From Firmicutes bacterium CAG:534 (lineage in GTDB: Bacteria > Bacillota > Clostridia > Lachnospirales > Lachnospiraceae): a DNA stretch of 12,792 nt. Shown one piece after another: positions 1 through 7,526 of the stretch. The stretch covers positions 10,367 to 23,158 of the forward strand of contig FR894534.1 in the NCBI GenBank assembly GCA_000436115.1, in the 5' to 3' direction. Positions within the stretch are counted from its first letter, which is position 1, and every line of letters begins with the position of its first letter. Position numbers and translations under genes: made by a program. The notes under the pieces are model-generated. The model did not search any database, was not told where the DNA came from, and saw nothing but the letters and a program-made list of their open reading frames with translations.

Positions 1-1
1 G

Positions 2-979
2 GCACAGGAGCCTGCAGCGGAGGAACCGGCAGCAGACGCTTCCGGCGCAGTGTACAAGGTAGGGATCGTTCAGTATGTAGATGACGCTTCCTTAAACCAG
101 ATTGAAAAGGCCATTGAGGCAGAGCTTGACAAAAAGGCAGCAGAGCTTGGGGTAACCTTTGATTATAAGGATTATACCTTTAACGGACAGGCAGATTCCA
201 CCGTATTAAATCAGATTGCAGCAGATCTGGTAGCAGATAAGGTGGATGTGATCATTCCTATTGCAACTCCCGCAGCGCTGATCATGCAGAATGCAACAGA
301 GGAAAATCAGATCCCGGTTGTCTTTTCCGCAGTATCTGATCCGGCAGGAGCAGGACTGGTAGCAAGCAATGACGCACCCGGAGCCAACATTACAGGAACC
401 TCTGATGCCATTGATACCGACATGATCATGAAGATGATCCTTGCAGCAAATAAGGATGCAGCAAAGATCGGTCTTTTATACGATAAGAGCCAGGCGTCTT
501 CCTTAGGCTCCATTGAGGATGCAAAGGCATTTTGCGACAGCAACGGTCTTTCCTATGTAGAAAAGACAGGTACCACCGCAGCAGAGATCCAGGCAGCAGC
601 AGACGCCCTGGTTGCAGAGGGGGTTGACGCTGTGTTCACTCCTCAGGACAACACTGTCATGACAGCAGAGCTTTCCATCTTTGAGAAATTTACAGATGCA
701 AAGATCCCTCATTATACCGGAGCAGACTCCTTTGCCCTGAACGGTGCGTTTATGGGATATGGCGTAAATTATACAGATCTTGGAACCGCTACCGCAGATA
801 TGGTCGTTGACATCCTGGTAAACGGTGCGGATCCGGCAGCAACCAAGGTACAGATCCTTGACAGAGGAATTGTAACCGTCAACACAGAAACCGCAGCAGC
901 AGTAGGAATTGACTACAGCGTTTTTGCAGATATGTGTTCTTCCCTGGTGGAGACAACCACAGCAGAAGAATTTGAATAA
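2..979 (+). CDS. ABC transporter substrate-binding lipoprotein, PF04392 (TrpX-like) family, 5' partial
   Basis: The reading frame is open from the window edge, so the true start, signal peptide and lipobox lie upstream; 325 residues are visible. The first ~16 residues are an Ala/Glu/Pro-rich spacer of the sort that tethers a lipoprotein's binding domain to the membrane. A GTG at 50 would give a shorter protein, but it follows this linker without a ribosome binding site, so I do not take it as the start. The domain opens with YKVGIVQYVDD and continues with alternating beta/alpha segments, including DVIIPIATPAALIMQ and IPVVFSAVSDP, typical of the ABC_sub_bind (PF04392) two-lobed fold. The permease gene starts 23 bases downstream, so this is the first visible gene of an importer operon. 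Family members bind tryptophan or other small organic molecules; the ligand here is unknown. Confidence 0.9.
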   Translation, partial: AQEPAAEEPAADASGAVYKVGIVQYVDDASLNQIEKAIEAELDKKAAELGVTFDYKDYTFNGQADSTVLNQIAADLVADKVDVIIPIATPAALIMQNATEENQIPVVFSAVSDPAGAGLVASNDAPGANITGTSDAIDTDMIMKMILAANKDAAKIGLLYDKSQASSLGSIEDAKAFCDSNGLSYVEKTGTTAAEIQAAADALVAEGVDAVFTPQDNTVMTAELSIFEKFTDAKIPHYTGADSFALNGAFMGYGVNYTDLGTATADMVVDILVNGADPAATKVQILDRGIVTVNTETAAAVGIDYSVFADMCSSLVETTTAEEFE

Positions 980-1002
980 GAAAGAGCTTTAACGGAGGAA
1001 TT

Positions 1003-1962
1003 ATGGGGTCCATTATTACATTATCGATCGTTCAGAGCGCACTAGAGCTTGGCTTTATCTATGCTCTTGTGGCGCTGGCACTGTTCATTTCATTTACCAT
1101 CTTAAATATTGCAGATCTGTCCACGGATGGGTGTTTTACACTTGGCTGTGCGGTCTGCGCCACGGTGACCATTGCAGGCCATCCCATACTGGGGCTTTTT
1201 GCAGCCATGGCGGCAGGCGTGTGCTCGGGCTTTGTAACGGCTTTTTTGCAGACCAAAATGGGAATTCAGTCGATCCTGGCAGGAATTATTGTGAACACAG
1301 GTCTTTATACGATCAATATTGCAGTGATGGGCTTTGCCTCCAACTTAAATCTGTTTAACTGTGAATCCGTATTTACCTGGGCAAAGGCAGCCATTGGAGG
1401 AAGCTGGTATAAGCTGATCGTTGCAGCTGTGATCGTGATCCTGATCGGCGTTCTGGTTTCCCTGTTTTTAAACACCAGGCTGGGACTTTCCATCCGTGCT
1501 ACCGGAGACAATCCGGATATGGTGCGGGCTTCCAGTATCAATACCGGATTCATGATCACCATCGGTCTTTGCGTGGCCAATGCACTGACCGCCCTTTCAG
1601 GAGGGCTTCTGGCACAGTACCAGAAATCCTGTGACATTAACCTGGGCACCGGAATGGTGACCATTGCCCTTGCCAGCCTGATCATTGGGGAATCCCTGAT
1701 CGGCAAGGGGGGAATGCTGAAGCGGATTTTGGGCGTAATTTTAGGAAGCTGTCTGTACCGTTTTATCGTAGCCATTGCCCTGAGGATGAACGTTCCTGCA
1801 GAGTGCCTGAAGTTAGTTTCTTCTATTATCGTAGCAGTTGCCATTGCGCTTCCTTACCTGAAAAAGAGATATTACTTTTCAAGGCAGAAGAAGGTGGCAA
1901 AGCAGGAAAATCAGATCTATCTGGAACAGATCCGGGGAGACGGAAAAGGAGGTAACGCATAA
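1003..1962 (+). CDS. ABC transporter permease, LivH/RbsC-type (PF02653)
   Basis: A 319-residue integral membrane protein with about eight to nine hydrophobic segments (roughly residues 13-33, 43-58, 62-82, 90-110, 137-157, 184-205, 215-235, 240-262 and 269-287). It ends in a basic, hydrophilic cytoplasmic tail. The loop around residues 160-180 (RLGLSIRATGDNPDMVRAS) is the conserved cytoplasmic coupling region of BPD_transp_2 permeases, which contacts the ATPase. The ATG is set by GGAGG at 994-998, four bases upstream. The stop overlaps the ATPase start by one base (TAATG), implying translational coupling. It should form the membrane channel for the ligand delivered by the upstream binding protein. 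The association with a PF04392 binding protein points to the TrpXYZ-like importer group rather than a sugar or branched-chain amino acid system. Confidence 0.93.
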   Translation: MGSIITLSIVQSALELGFIYALVALALFISFTILNIADLSTDGCFTLGCAVCATVTIAGHPILGLFAAMAAGVCSGFVTAFLQTKMGIQSILAGIIVNTGLYTINIAVMGFASNLNLFNCESVFTWAKAAIGGSWYKLIVAAVIVILIGVLVSLFLNTRLGLSIRATGDNPDMVRASSINTGFMITIGLCVANALTALSGGLLAQYQKSCDINLGTGMVTIALASLIIGESLIGKGGMLKRILGVILGSCLYRFIVAIALRMNVPAECLKLVSSIIVAVAIALPYLKKRYYFSRQKKVAKQENQIYLEQIRGDGKGGNA

Positions 1963-2792
1963 TGGCAGATTACAGCAGCTATATGCTGGTCATGAAAAAT
2001 GTAAGCAAGACCTTTAATCCGGGAACCGTGAACGAAAAGTGTGCTTTGAAAAATCTGGATCTGACCCTGAAAAGAGGGGACTTTGCAACCATTGTAGGAA
2101 GCAACGGAGCAGGAAAATCCACCTTGTTTAATGCCATAACAGGCGCCTTTTTTGCAGATAAGGGCCTGATCATGCTTGACGGGGAAGACATTACCTATCA
2201 GAAGGAATACATCAGAAGCCGGGTGATCGGCCATTTGTTCCAGGATCCCCTTCGGGGAACGGCTCCCCATATGACCATTGAGGAGAACATGGCTCTTGCC
2301 TATCTGCGTGCATCTACATCCAGAAATGCCTATTTCAGCAGGGTAGGCAGCGCAGACAAGAAGAAGTTCCGGGAGCAGCTTTCCCTTCTTGATATGGGAC
2401 TTGAGGATCGGATGAAGCAGCCGGTAGGTCTTTTGTCCGGAGGACAGAGGCAGGCCCTTACCCTTTTGATGGCGACCATGGTGACGCCAAAGATCCTGCT
2501 TTTGGATGAGCATACGGCGGCGCTGGATCCCGCAACCGCAGAGAAGGTGCTTGAGCTTACCAGAAAGATCGTCAGTGAAAGACAGATCACCTGTCTGATG
2601 GTTACCCATAACATGAACCAGGCGCTGACGCTTGGGAACCGTACCCTGATGATGGACAGCGGAAACATCGTTCTGGACGTTTGCGGCAGTGAGCGCAGCA
2701 GCATGACGGTAGATGATCTATTAGAGCAGTTTGCGAAGCAGGCTGGAAAAGAAATGAACAACGACAGAATTCTTTTTTCCAAGGTGCAATAG
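1962..2792 (+). CDS. ABC transporter ATP-binding protein (TrpZ-like)
   Basis: A complete 276-residue ABC ATPase. It has Walker A GSNGAGKST at residues 46-54, Q-loop Q94 in LFQDP, signature LSGGQRQ at 158-164, Walker B ILLLDE at 178-183, D-loop AALDP and switch histidine H216 in VTHN. The Walker B glutamate is followed by HTAALDP rather than the usual PTSALDP; I recall this variant from the ATPases paired with PF04392 binding proteins. The start has a strong ribosome binding site (AGGAGG, 1947-1952) inside the end of the permease gene. It powers uptake by the permease and is the last gene of the operon, since a hairpin terminator begins about 50 bases after the stop. Confidence 0.94.
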   Translation: MADYSSYMLVMKNVSKTFNPGTVNEKCALKNLDLTLKRGDFATIVGSNGAGKSTLFNAITGAFFADKGLIMLDGEDITYQKEYIRSRVIGHLFQDPLRGTAPHMTIEENMALAYLRASTSRNAYFSRVGSADKKKFREQLSLLDMGLEDRMKQPVGLLSGGQRQALTLLMATMVTPKILLLDEHTAALDPATAEKVLELTRKIVSERQITCLMVTHNMNQALTLGNRTLMMDSGNIVLDVCGSERSSMTVDDLLEQFAKQAGKEMNNDRILFSKVQ

Positions 2793-2837
2793 AGGCGTAT
2801 CCTGCGAATATTTAACAAAACTATAATATTTGAAGAG

Positions 2838-2866
2838 TTGAATAAAAACCGTAAATCTGATACAAT
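2838..2866 (+). promoter_or_regulatory. Probable sigma-A promoter of secA-prfB
   Basis: TTGAAT (2838-2843) is separated by 17 bases from TACAAT (2861-2866). A TG dinucleotide at 2858-2859 makes this an extended -10 element. The predicted transcription start is near 2873, inside the 3' arm of the upstream terminator, leaving a leader of about 110 bases before secA. A second TATAAT at 2822-2827 has no matching -35 and was not chosen. Confidence 0.6.
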
Positions 2867-2889
2867 AAGGTTTGCGGTTTTATTTTTTT
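2845..2889 (+). terminator. Rho-independent terminator of the ABC importer operon
   Basis: AAAACCGTAAA (2845-2855) pairs with TTTGCGGTTTT (2871-2881) over 11 base pairs with one G-T wobble. The loop is 15 bases, and a T-rich tract runs to 2889. The loop contains the -10 box of the probable secA promoter, so the two elements overlap. Confidence 0.8.
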
Positions 2890-2903
2890 ACGCATTTCTT
2901 GGA

Positions 2904-2951
2904 CAGACATGGATAGCCTTATGGGCTGATTGCCCGGGATAAGGCTGTCTG
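2904..2951 (+). other. Hairpin in the secA leader
   Basis: Three nested complementary blocks face each other: CAGAC (2904-2908) with GTCTG (2947-2951), AGCCTTAT (2915-2922) with ATAAGGCT (2939-2946), and GGGC (2923-2926) with GCCC (2932-2935) around a five-base loop. A six-base bulge (left) and a three-base GGG bulge (right) interrupt the helix. There is no T-tract after it, so it is not an intrinsic terminator. It ends 19 bases before the ribosome binding site of secA. Whether it has a regulatory role is unknown. Confidence 0.55.
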
Positions 2952-2984
2952 CTTAGTAAACATCATATAAGAGGAAACAGGCAT

Positions 2985-5549
2985 ATGAATTTTATTCAAA
3001 AGGTATTTGGTACACATAGTGAACGGGAGCTGAAAAGGATTGAAGGGCTGGTTGACCAGATCGAGGAGCTTCGTCCTTCCATGCAGGCTCTTTCTGACGC
3101 AGAGCTGACAGCAAAGACTGATGAGTTTAAAAAGAGACTTGCCGCAGGGGAAACCCTGGATGATCTTTTGCCGGAAGCATTTGCGGTAGTAAGGGAAGCA
3201 GCCAAGAGAGTTCTCAATATGGAGCATTACCGGGTACAGCTCATCGGTGGAATCATCCTGCACCAGGGACGTATTGCAGAAATGAAAACCGGTGAAGGTA
3301 AGACTCTGGTATCTACGCTTCCTGCTTATCTGAATGCGCTGGAGGGGAAAGGGGTACATATCGTTACCGTCAACGATTACCTGGCAAAGCGTGATGCAGA
3401 GTGGATGGGCGAGGTACACAAATTCCTGGGACTTTCTGTGGGCGTGGTATTAAACAGCATGAAGGCAGAGGAGCGCAGGGAGGCTTATGCCTGTGACATT
3501 ACCTATGTGACCAACAATGAGCTTGGTTTTGATTATCTGCGTGACAACATGGTAATTTACAAGGCGCAGCTTGTACTGCGGGATCTTCATTACGCCATCA
3601 TTGACGAGGTGGACTCCGTCCTGATCGATGAAGCCAGAACGCCTCTTATCATTTCCGGTCAAAGTGGAAAATCCACGAAGCTTTACGAAGTGTGTGACGT
3701 GCTTGCCAAGCAGATGAAGCGCGGCGAGGATATGGAGGATCTTTCCAAAATGGACGCCATTATGGGCGTGGAAAGAGAAGAGACCGGCGACTTTATTGTA
3801 AATGAGAAGGACAAGATCGTAAATCTGACGGCACAGGGTGTTGAGAAGGTAGAGAAATTCTTCCAGATCGAGAACCTTGCCGATCCTGAAAATATTGAGA
3901 TCCAGCATAATATTATTCTGGCGCTGCGCGCCAACAATCTGATGTTCCGGGATCAGGATTATGTGGTAAAGGACGACCAGGTACTGATCGTGGATGAGTT
4001 TACCGGACGTATCATGCCGGGAAGACGCTATTCCGACGGACTTCATCAGGCCATCGAGGCCAAGGAGCATGTGAAGGTAAAGAGGGAGAGCAAGACTCTT
4101 GCAACCATCACCTTCCAGAACTTCTTTAATAAATTTGACAAAAAGGCAGGTATGACCGGTACGGCTCTTACAGAGGAAAAGGAATTCCGCGAGATCTATG
4201 GAATGGATGTTGTGGAGATCCCTACGAACAGACCTGTCATCCGTAAGGATCTGCATGATGCAGTATACAAGACCAAGAAGGAAAAGCTGGCAGCCATTGT
4301 GGAAGCGGTTCAGCAGGCCCATGCAAAGGGACAGCCGGTTCTGGTAGGTACCATTACCATCGAGGCCTCAGAGGAGATCAGCCGTCTGCTTTCCAAGGTG
4401 GGGATCCAGCATAAGGTGCTGAATGCAAAATTCCATGAGCTGGAGGCAGAGATCGTTGCAGATGCCGGTATTCACGGTGCAGTTACCATTGCAACCAACA
4501 TGGCGGGCCGTGGTACGGATATCAAGCTGGATGACGCAGCCAAGGAAGCAGGAGGATTAAAGATCATCGGTACAGAGCGTCATGAGTCAAGACGTATAGA
4601 CAATCAGCTCCGCGGACGTTCCGGACGTCAGGGAGATCCCGGTGAGTCGAAGTTCTACATTTCCCTGGAAGATGATCTGATGCGGCTGTTTGGTTCCGAG
4701 CGTCTGATCAATATGTTTAACGCCCTTGGAATTCCGGAAGGACAGGAGATCGAGCATAAGGCTTTGACAAACGCTATTGAATCGGCCCAGAAGAAGATCG
4801 AAAGCAATAACTTTGGCATCAGAAAGAACCTGCTGGAATACGATCAGGTAATGAATGAACAGAGAGAGATCATATACGAGGAGCGCCGCCGGGTACTGAA
4901 CGGGGAAAGCATGCGTGACGTGATCTATAAGATGATCACGGATATTGCTGAAAATGCAGTAGATATTGTGATCGGGGATGATACGGATTATGATGAGTGG
5001 AACCTGGAAGAGCTGAATTCCCTGCTGCTTCCCACCATTCCCTTAAAGCCTGTGAACAGAGGGCGGATCAATACGCCTAAGAAGAACGCTTTAAAGCAGC
5101 AGCTGAAGGAAGAGGCGGTTAAGCTTTACGAGGCAAAGGAAGCAGAATTCCCGGAGCCGGAAGCAATCAGGGAATTAGAGCGTGTGATCCTGCTTAAGGT
5201 GATCGACCGCAAGTGGATGGATCATATTGACGATATGGAACAGCTCAGACAGGGCGTAGGCCTTCAGGCTTATGGACAGAGGGATCCGCTGGTAGAATAC
5301 AAGCTCAGCGGCTACGAAATGTTTGATGAGATGACCCAGAACATCCGGGAAGAGACGGTAAGGCTGCTGTTCCATGTAAGGGTAGAGCAGAAGGTAGAGA
5401 GAGAACAGGTTGCCAAGGTGACCGGTACCAATAAGGACGATTCCGCAGTGAAGGCTCCTGTAAAGAGAGAAAAGGCAAAGATTTATCCAAACGATCCCTG
5501 CCCCTGCGGAAGCGGGAAAAAGTATAAGCAGTGCTGCGGCAGAAAGTAG
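2985..5549 (+). CDS. secA: Preprotein translocase ATPase SecA
   Basis: A full-length 854-residue SecA, the cytoplasmic motor that drives unfolded secretory proteins through SecYEG. The N-terminus (NFIQKVFGT, then ALSDAELTAKTDEFKKRL) is typical of the family. The first nucleotide-binding domain has Walker A GEGKT ending at T107 and Walker B DEVDS at 207-211. The preprotein cross-linking domain follows at roughly 220-370. The second helicase domain includes NMAGRGTDIKL and QLRGRSGRQGD starting at Q541. The helical scaffold and wing region contains DRKWMDHID. A charged linker leads to the C-terminal zinc motif CPCGSGKKYKQCC (C839, C841, C850, C851), which binds zinc and SecB or ribosomes in homologues. 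The ATG at 2985 is preceded by GAGGA at 2971-2975. prfB starts 37 bases after the stop with no terminator between, as in many Firmicutes, so the two are probably co-transcribed. Confidence 0.98.
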   Translation: MNFIQKVFGTHSERELKRIEGLVDQIEELRPSMQALSDAELTAKTDEFKKRLAAGETLDDLLPEAFAVVREAAKRVLNMEHYRVQLIGGIILHQGRIAEMKTGEGKTLVSTLPAYLNALEGKGVHIVTVNDYLAKRDAEWMGEVHKFLGLSVGVVLNSMKAEERREAYACDITYVTNNELGFDYLRDNMVIYKAQLVLRDLHYAIIDEVDSVLIDEARTPLIISGQSGKSTKLYEVCDVLAKQMKRGEDMEDLSKMDAIMGVEREETGDFIVNEKDKIVNLTAQGVEKVEKFFQIENLADPENIEIQHNIILALRANNLMFRDQDYVVKDDQVLIVDEFTGRIMPGRRYSDGLHQAIEAKEHVKVKRESKTLATITFQNFFNKFDKKAGMTGTALTEEKEFREIYGMDVVEIPTNRPVIRKDLHDAVYKTKKEKLAAIVEAVQQAHAKGQPVLVGTITIEASEEISRLLSKVGIQHKVLNAKFHELEAEIVADAGIHGAVTIATNMAGRGTDIKLDDAAKEAGGLKIIGTERHESRRIDNQLRGRSGRQGDPGESKFYISLEDDLMRLFGSERLINMFNALGIPEGQEIEHKALTNAIESAQKKIESNNFGIRKNLLEYDQVMNEQREIIYEERRRVLNGESMRDVIYKMITDIAENAVDIVIGDDTDYDEWNLEELNSLLLPTIPLKPVNRGRINTPKKNALKQQLKEEAVKLYEAKEAEFPEPEAIRELERVILLKVIDRKWMDHIDDMEQLRQGVGLQAYGQRDPLVEYKLSGYEMFDEMTQNIREETVRLLFHVRVEQKVEREQVAKVTGTNKDDSAVKAPVKREKAKIYPNDPCPCGSGKKYKQCCGRK

Positions 5550-5586
5550 CGCCTGCTAAATTAAAAAAAGAAAGAGGTGACGCAAG

Positions 5587-6709
5587 GTGGTAGAACTAGA
5601 CCAGATGAAGCTTGAGCTTCAGACCTACAAAAGCCCTTTAGCGGAAGTGAGGGATTCACTTTGACTTAGCAAATAAGTCAAAGAAGATCGAAGAGCTGGA
5701 AAGAGAAATGGAGGCTCCCGGTTTCTGGGATGATCCGGATATCTCTAACCAGAAGATGAAGGAACTGAAAAACCTGAAGGATATTGTAGATACCATAAAC
5801 GGGCTGGAAAGCCAGTATGAGGATATCGAAACCTTAATTGAAATGGGAAATGAAGAGGAGGATGCACAGCTTGCTGCAGACATCCGGCAGGAGCTTGATG
5901 ATTTCATTTCCAAATATGAGGATATCAGGATCAGTACCCTTTTGTCAGAAGAATATGACAGCGACAATGCAATTTTAAAGCTGAATGCAGGAGCAGGCGG
6001 AACAGAAAGCTGCGACTGGTGTTCCATGCTGTACCGTATGTACACCAGATGGGCAGAAAGAAAGGGCTTTTCTGTGGAAGTGCTGGACTATCTGGATGGA
6101 GATGAGGCCGGGATCAAGTCGGTTACCTTCCAGGTGAATGGAACCAATGCCTATGGCTATCTGAAATCGGAAAAGGGCGTTCACAGACTGGTGCGTATTT
6201 CTCCCTTTAATGCTCAGGGAAAACGACAGACCTCCTTTGTATCCCTGGATGTTATGCCGGATATAGAAGAGGATGTGGATGTAGAGATCAATGATGATGA
6301 CCTGCGCATCGATACTTACCGAAGCAGCGGCGCAGGAGGCCAGCATATCAATAAGACCTCATCTGCGATCCGTATTACCCATATTCCTACAGGGATCGTG
6401 GTGCAGTGCCAGAATGAGCGTTCCCAGTTCCAGAATAAGGATAAGGCCATGCAGATGCTGAAAGCAAAGCTCTATATGCTCAAGAAGGAAGCAAATGCGG
6501 AAAAGCTCTCCGACATCCGGGGAGAGGTAAAGGAGATCGGCTGGGGAAACCAGATCCGTTCTTACGTTATGCAGCCGTACACGCTGGTGAAGGATCACCG
6601 GACGAATGCCGAGACCGGAAATGTAGATGCGGTGTTAGACGGGGCGCTTGATCCCTTTATCAATGCTTATTTAAAATGGATTAATACAAGTGAGCCATCA
6701 GAAAACTGA
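5587..6709 (+). CDS. prfB: Peptide chain release factor 2 (RF2), with programmed +1 frameshift
   Basis: RF2 recognises UGA and UAA stop codons and triggers peptide release on the ribosome. Translation starts at GTG 5587, six bases after AGAGGTGA (5573-5580). Frame 0 gives 25 codons (MVELDQMKLEL to VRDSL) and then meets TGA at 5662-5664. A +1 shift on CTT (5659-5661) moves reading to GAC at 5663 and continues as DLANKSKKIEELEREM to the TGA at 6707-6709. The joined product is 373 residues, close to the usual ~365. The stop-recognition tripeptide SPF falls at 205-207 and the catalytic GGQ at 250-252, the same numbers as in E. coli RF2. Residue 246 is Ser, not the Thr of E. coli K-12. An automated caller would start it at 5708 and lose the first 40 residues. 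The gene follows secA closely and ends inside its own terminator. Confidence 0.97.
5650..5665 (+). other. RF2 autoregulatory +1 frameshift site
   Basis: The sequence reads AGG GAT TCA CTT TGA C: the slippery leucine codon CTT is followed by the in-frame stop UGA with the unfavourable +1 context C. When RF2 is scarce, slow UGA reading lets the ribosome shift forward one base, so RF2 controls its own synthesis. The Shine-Dalgarno-like stimulator is GAGG at 5649-5652, which leaves six bases before CTT. The E. coli site has a richer AGGGGG element only three bases before CTT, so this stimulator looks weaker. Confidence 0.95.
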
Positions 6710-6721
6710 TGGCTCATTTTT
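6691..6721 (+). terminator. Rho-independent terminator of prfB, overlapping its stop codon
   Basis: TGAGCCATCAG (6691-6701) and CTGATGGCTCA (6706-6716) form a perfect 11 base pair stem with an AAAA loop, followed by TTTTT (6717-6721). The prfB stop codon (6707-6709) lies in the 3' arm, so the last five codons encode the 5' arm. The stop of the convergent minus-strand gene sits at 6720-6722, directly against the T-tract. The hairpin may also slow transcription from that side, although the opposite strand has no proper T-run. Confidence 0.9.
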
Positions 6722-7481
6722 ATCGTGGGGATTGTTTTTTGATCAGATCAAGATAAAAGCCTGCGTTTACGGCCTGCATATAGGGAGATACCCACAGAAA
6801 GCCCACGCAGCAGGAGAAAAGACCAAGAAGCATCAGGGGGAGAAAGGAAAGTCTGATATAAAACAGTCTTCCTTTATGTCCCTTCATCAACTGCATGCTC
6901 ATCTTTAAAAGCTCTCCCGCAGTATAATCGGGAAAATCCAGCATCAGATAGTAGCACTGGGAAAAGACCAGGGAAGCATATACCAGGATCACAAGGCCTA
7001 TCACCAGGAAAATCGCATAGAGCAGAAACAGACCGCCGCTTCCGGAGGGAAGGGTGGTGCTTACAGATGAGCCTACAAGGGCGGTGGTGTCCAGAAAGCA
7101 TGCTGCCAGGGATGCCGGAAGCATGGCAAGGGTGGAAATGCCTGCCAGCACAGCCTGAAGCTTTATCACTTTTATGGGATCGTTTTTAAAGCAGAAAAAC
7201 AGATCGCTGATCCTGGGCTTTTGGTTGCAGGAGACCTTTAAATAAAGAAAGGCTTCCCCCGCAGAAAACAAACCGCTGTAAAGACTGATCAGAAAGGTCA
7301 CAGCACTGCTTAAGATCACAAAGAAAGGGGTGCTCTGCCCAAACAGCAGCGTACACATGAACTGAAGAGGCTCCGTGCAGAGAAGCTGTAATAAAAGGGC
7401 GCCAATCAGCACGCCGTATTTGCCGAATAATTGTCCCTTGGCCTGAGCTTTTAAGCTGGTTGAGGATAAATAGTGTTCCAT
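6720..7481 (-). CDS. DUF975 family integral membrane protein
   Basis: A 253-residue polytopic membrane protein with about five hydrophobic segments, near residues 22-48, 53-78, 108-130, 150-178 and 207-232. The N-terminus is short and soluble with a run of Lys/Gln/Gly. I assign DUF975 (PF06161) from the C-terminal signature: LMKGHKGRLFY at 198-208, then a helix, then GFLWVSPYM at 227-235 and a final amphipathic stretch. No enzyme motif is visible and the molecular function of the family is not established. The start is supported by AGGAG about ten bases upstream on the minus strand. It is the last gene of a three-gene minus-strand operon, 45 bases after the HExxH-protein gene with no terminator between, and it converges on prfB. 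Confidence 0.8.
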   Translation of the reverse strand: MEHYLSSTSLKAQAKGQLFGKYGVLIGALLLQLLCTEPLQFMCTLLFGQSTPFFVILSSAVTFLISLYSGLFSAGEAFLYLKVSCNQKPRISDLFFCFKNDPIKVIKLQAVLAGISTLAMLPASLAACFLDTTALVGSSVSTTLPSGSGGLFLLYAIFLVIGLVILVYASLVFSQCYYLMLDFPDYTAGELLKMSMQLMKGHKGRLFYIRLSFLPLMLLGLFSCCVGFLWVSPYMQAVNAGFYLDLIKKQSPR

Positions 7482-7526
7482 ATTGCTAAAACTCCTGTTG
7501 TAAAAAATAGAATGTCTGAGGCAGGA

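Noticed and set aside
1917..2609. 230-codon minus-strand frame opposite the ABC ATPase gene, and a similar 179-codon frame at 1305-1844 opposite the permease
   Set aside because: Both are antisense to well-conserved transporter genes with all motifs intact; neither has translation signals or recognisable protein features.
2822..2827. Perfect TATAAT as a second promoter before secA
   Set aside because: No acceptable -35 is found at 16-18 bases upstream, and a transcript from it would run straight into the terminator hairpin at 2845-2889.
3450..4322. Long open frame on the minus strand inside secA (290 codons)
   Set aside because: It lies entirely opposite conserved SecA coding sequence, has no ribosome binding site or recognisable domain, and its composition is that of an antisense shadow.
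5662..5664. In-frame TGA in prfB read as a disabling mutation or sequencing error
   Set aside because: CTT TGA C at codon 26 is the well-known programmed frameshift site of RF2, and the +1 frame continues exactly with the expected RF2 sequence.
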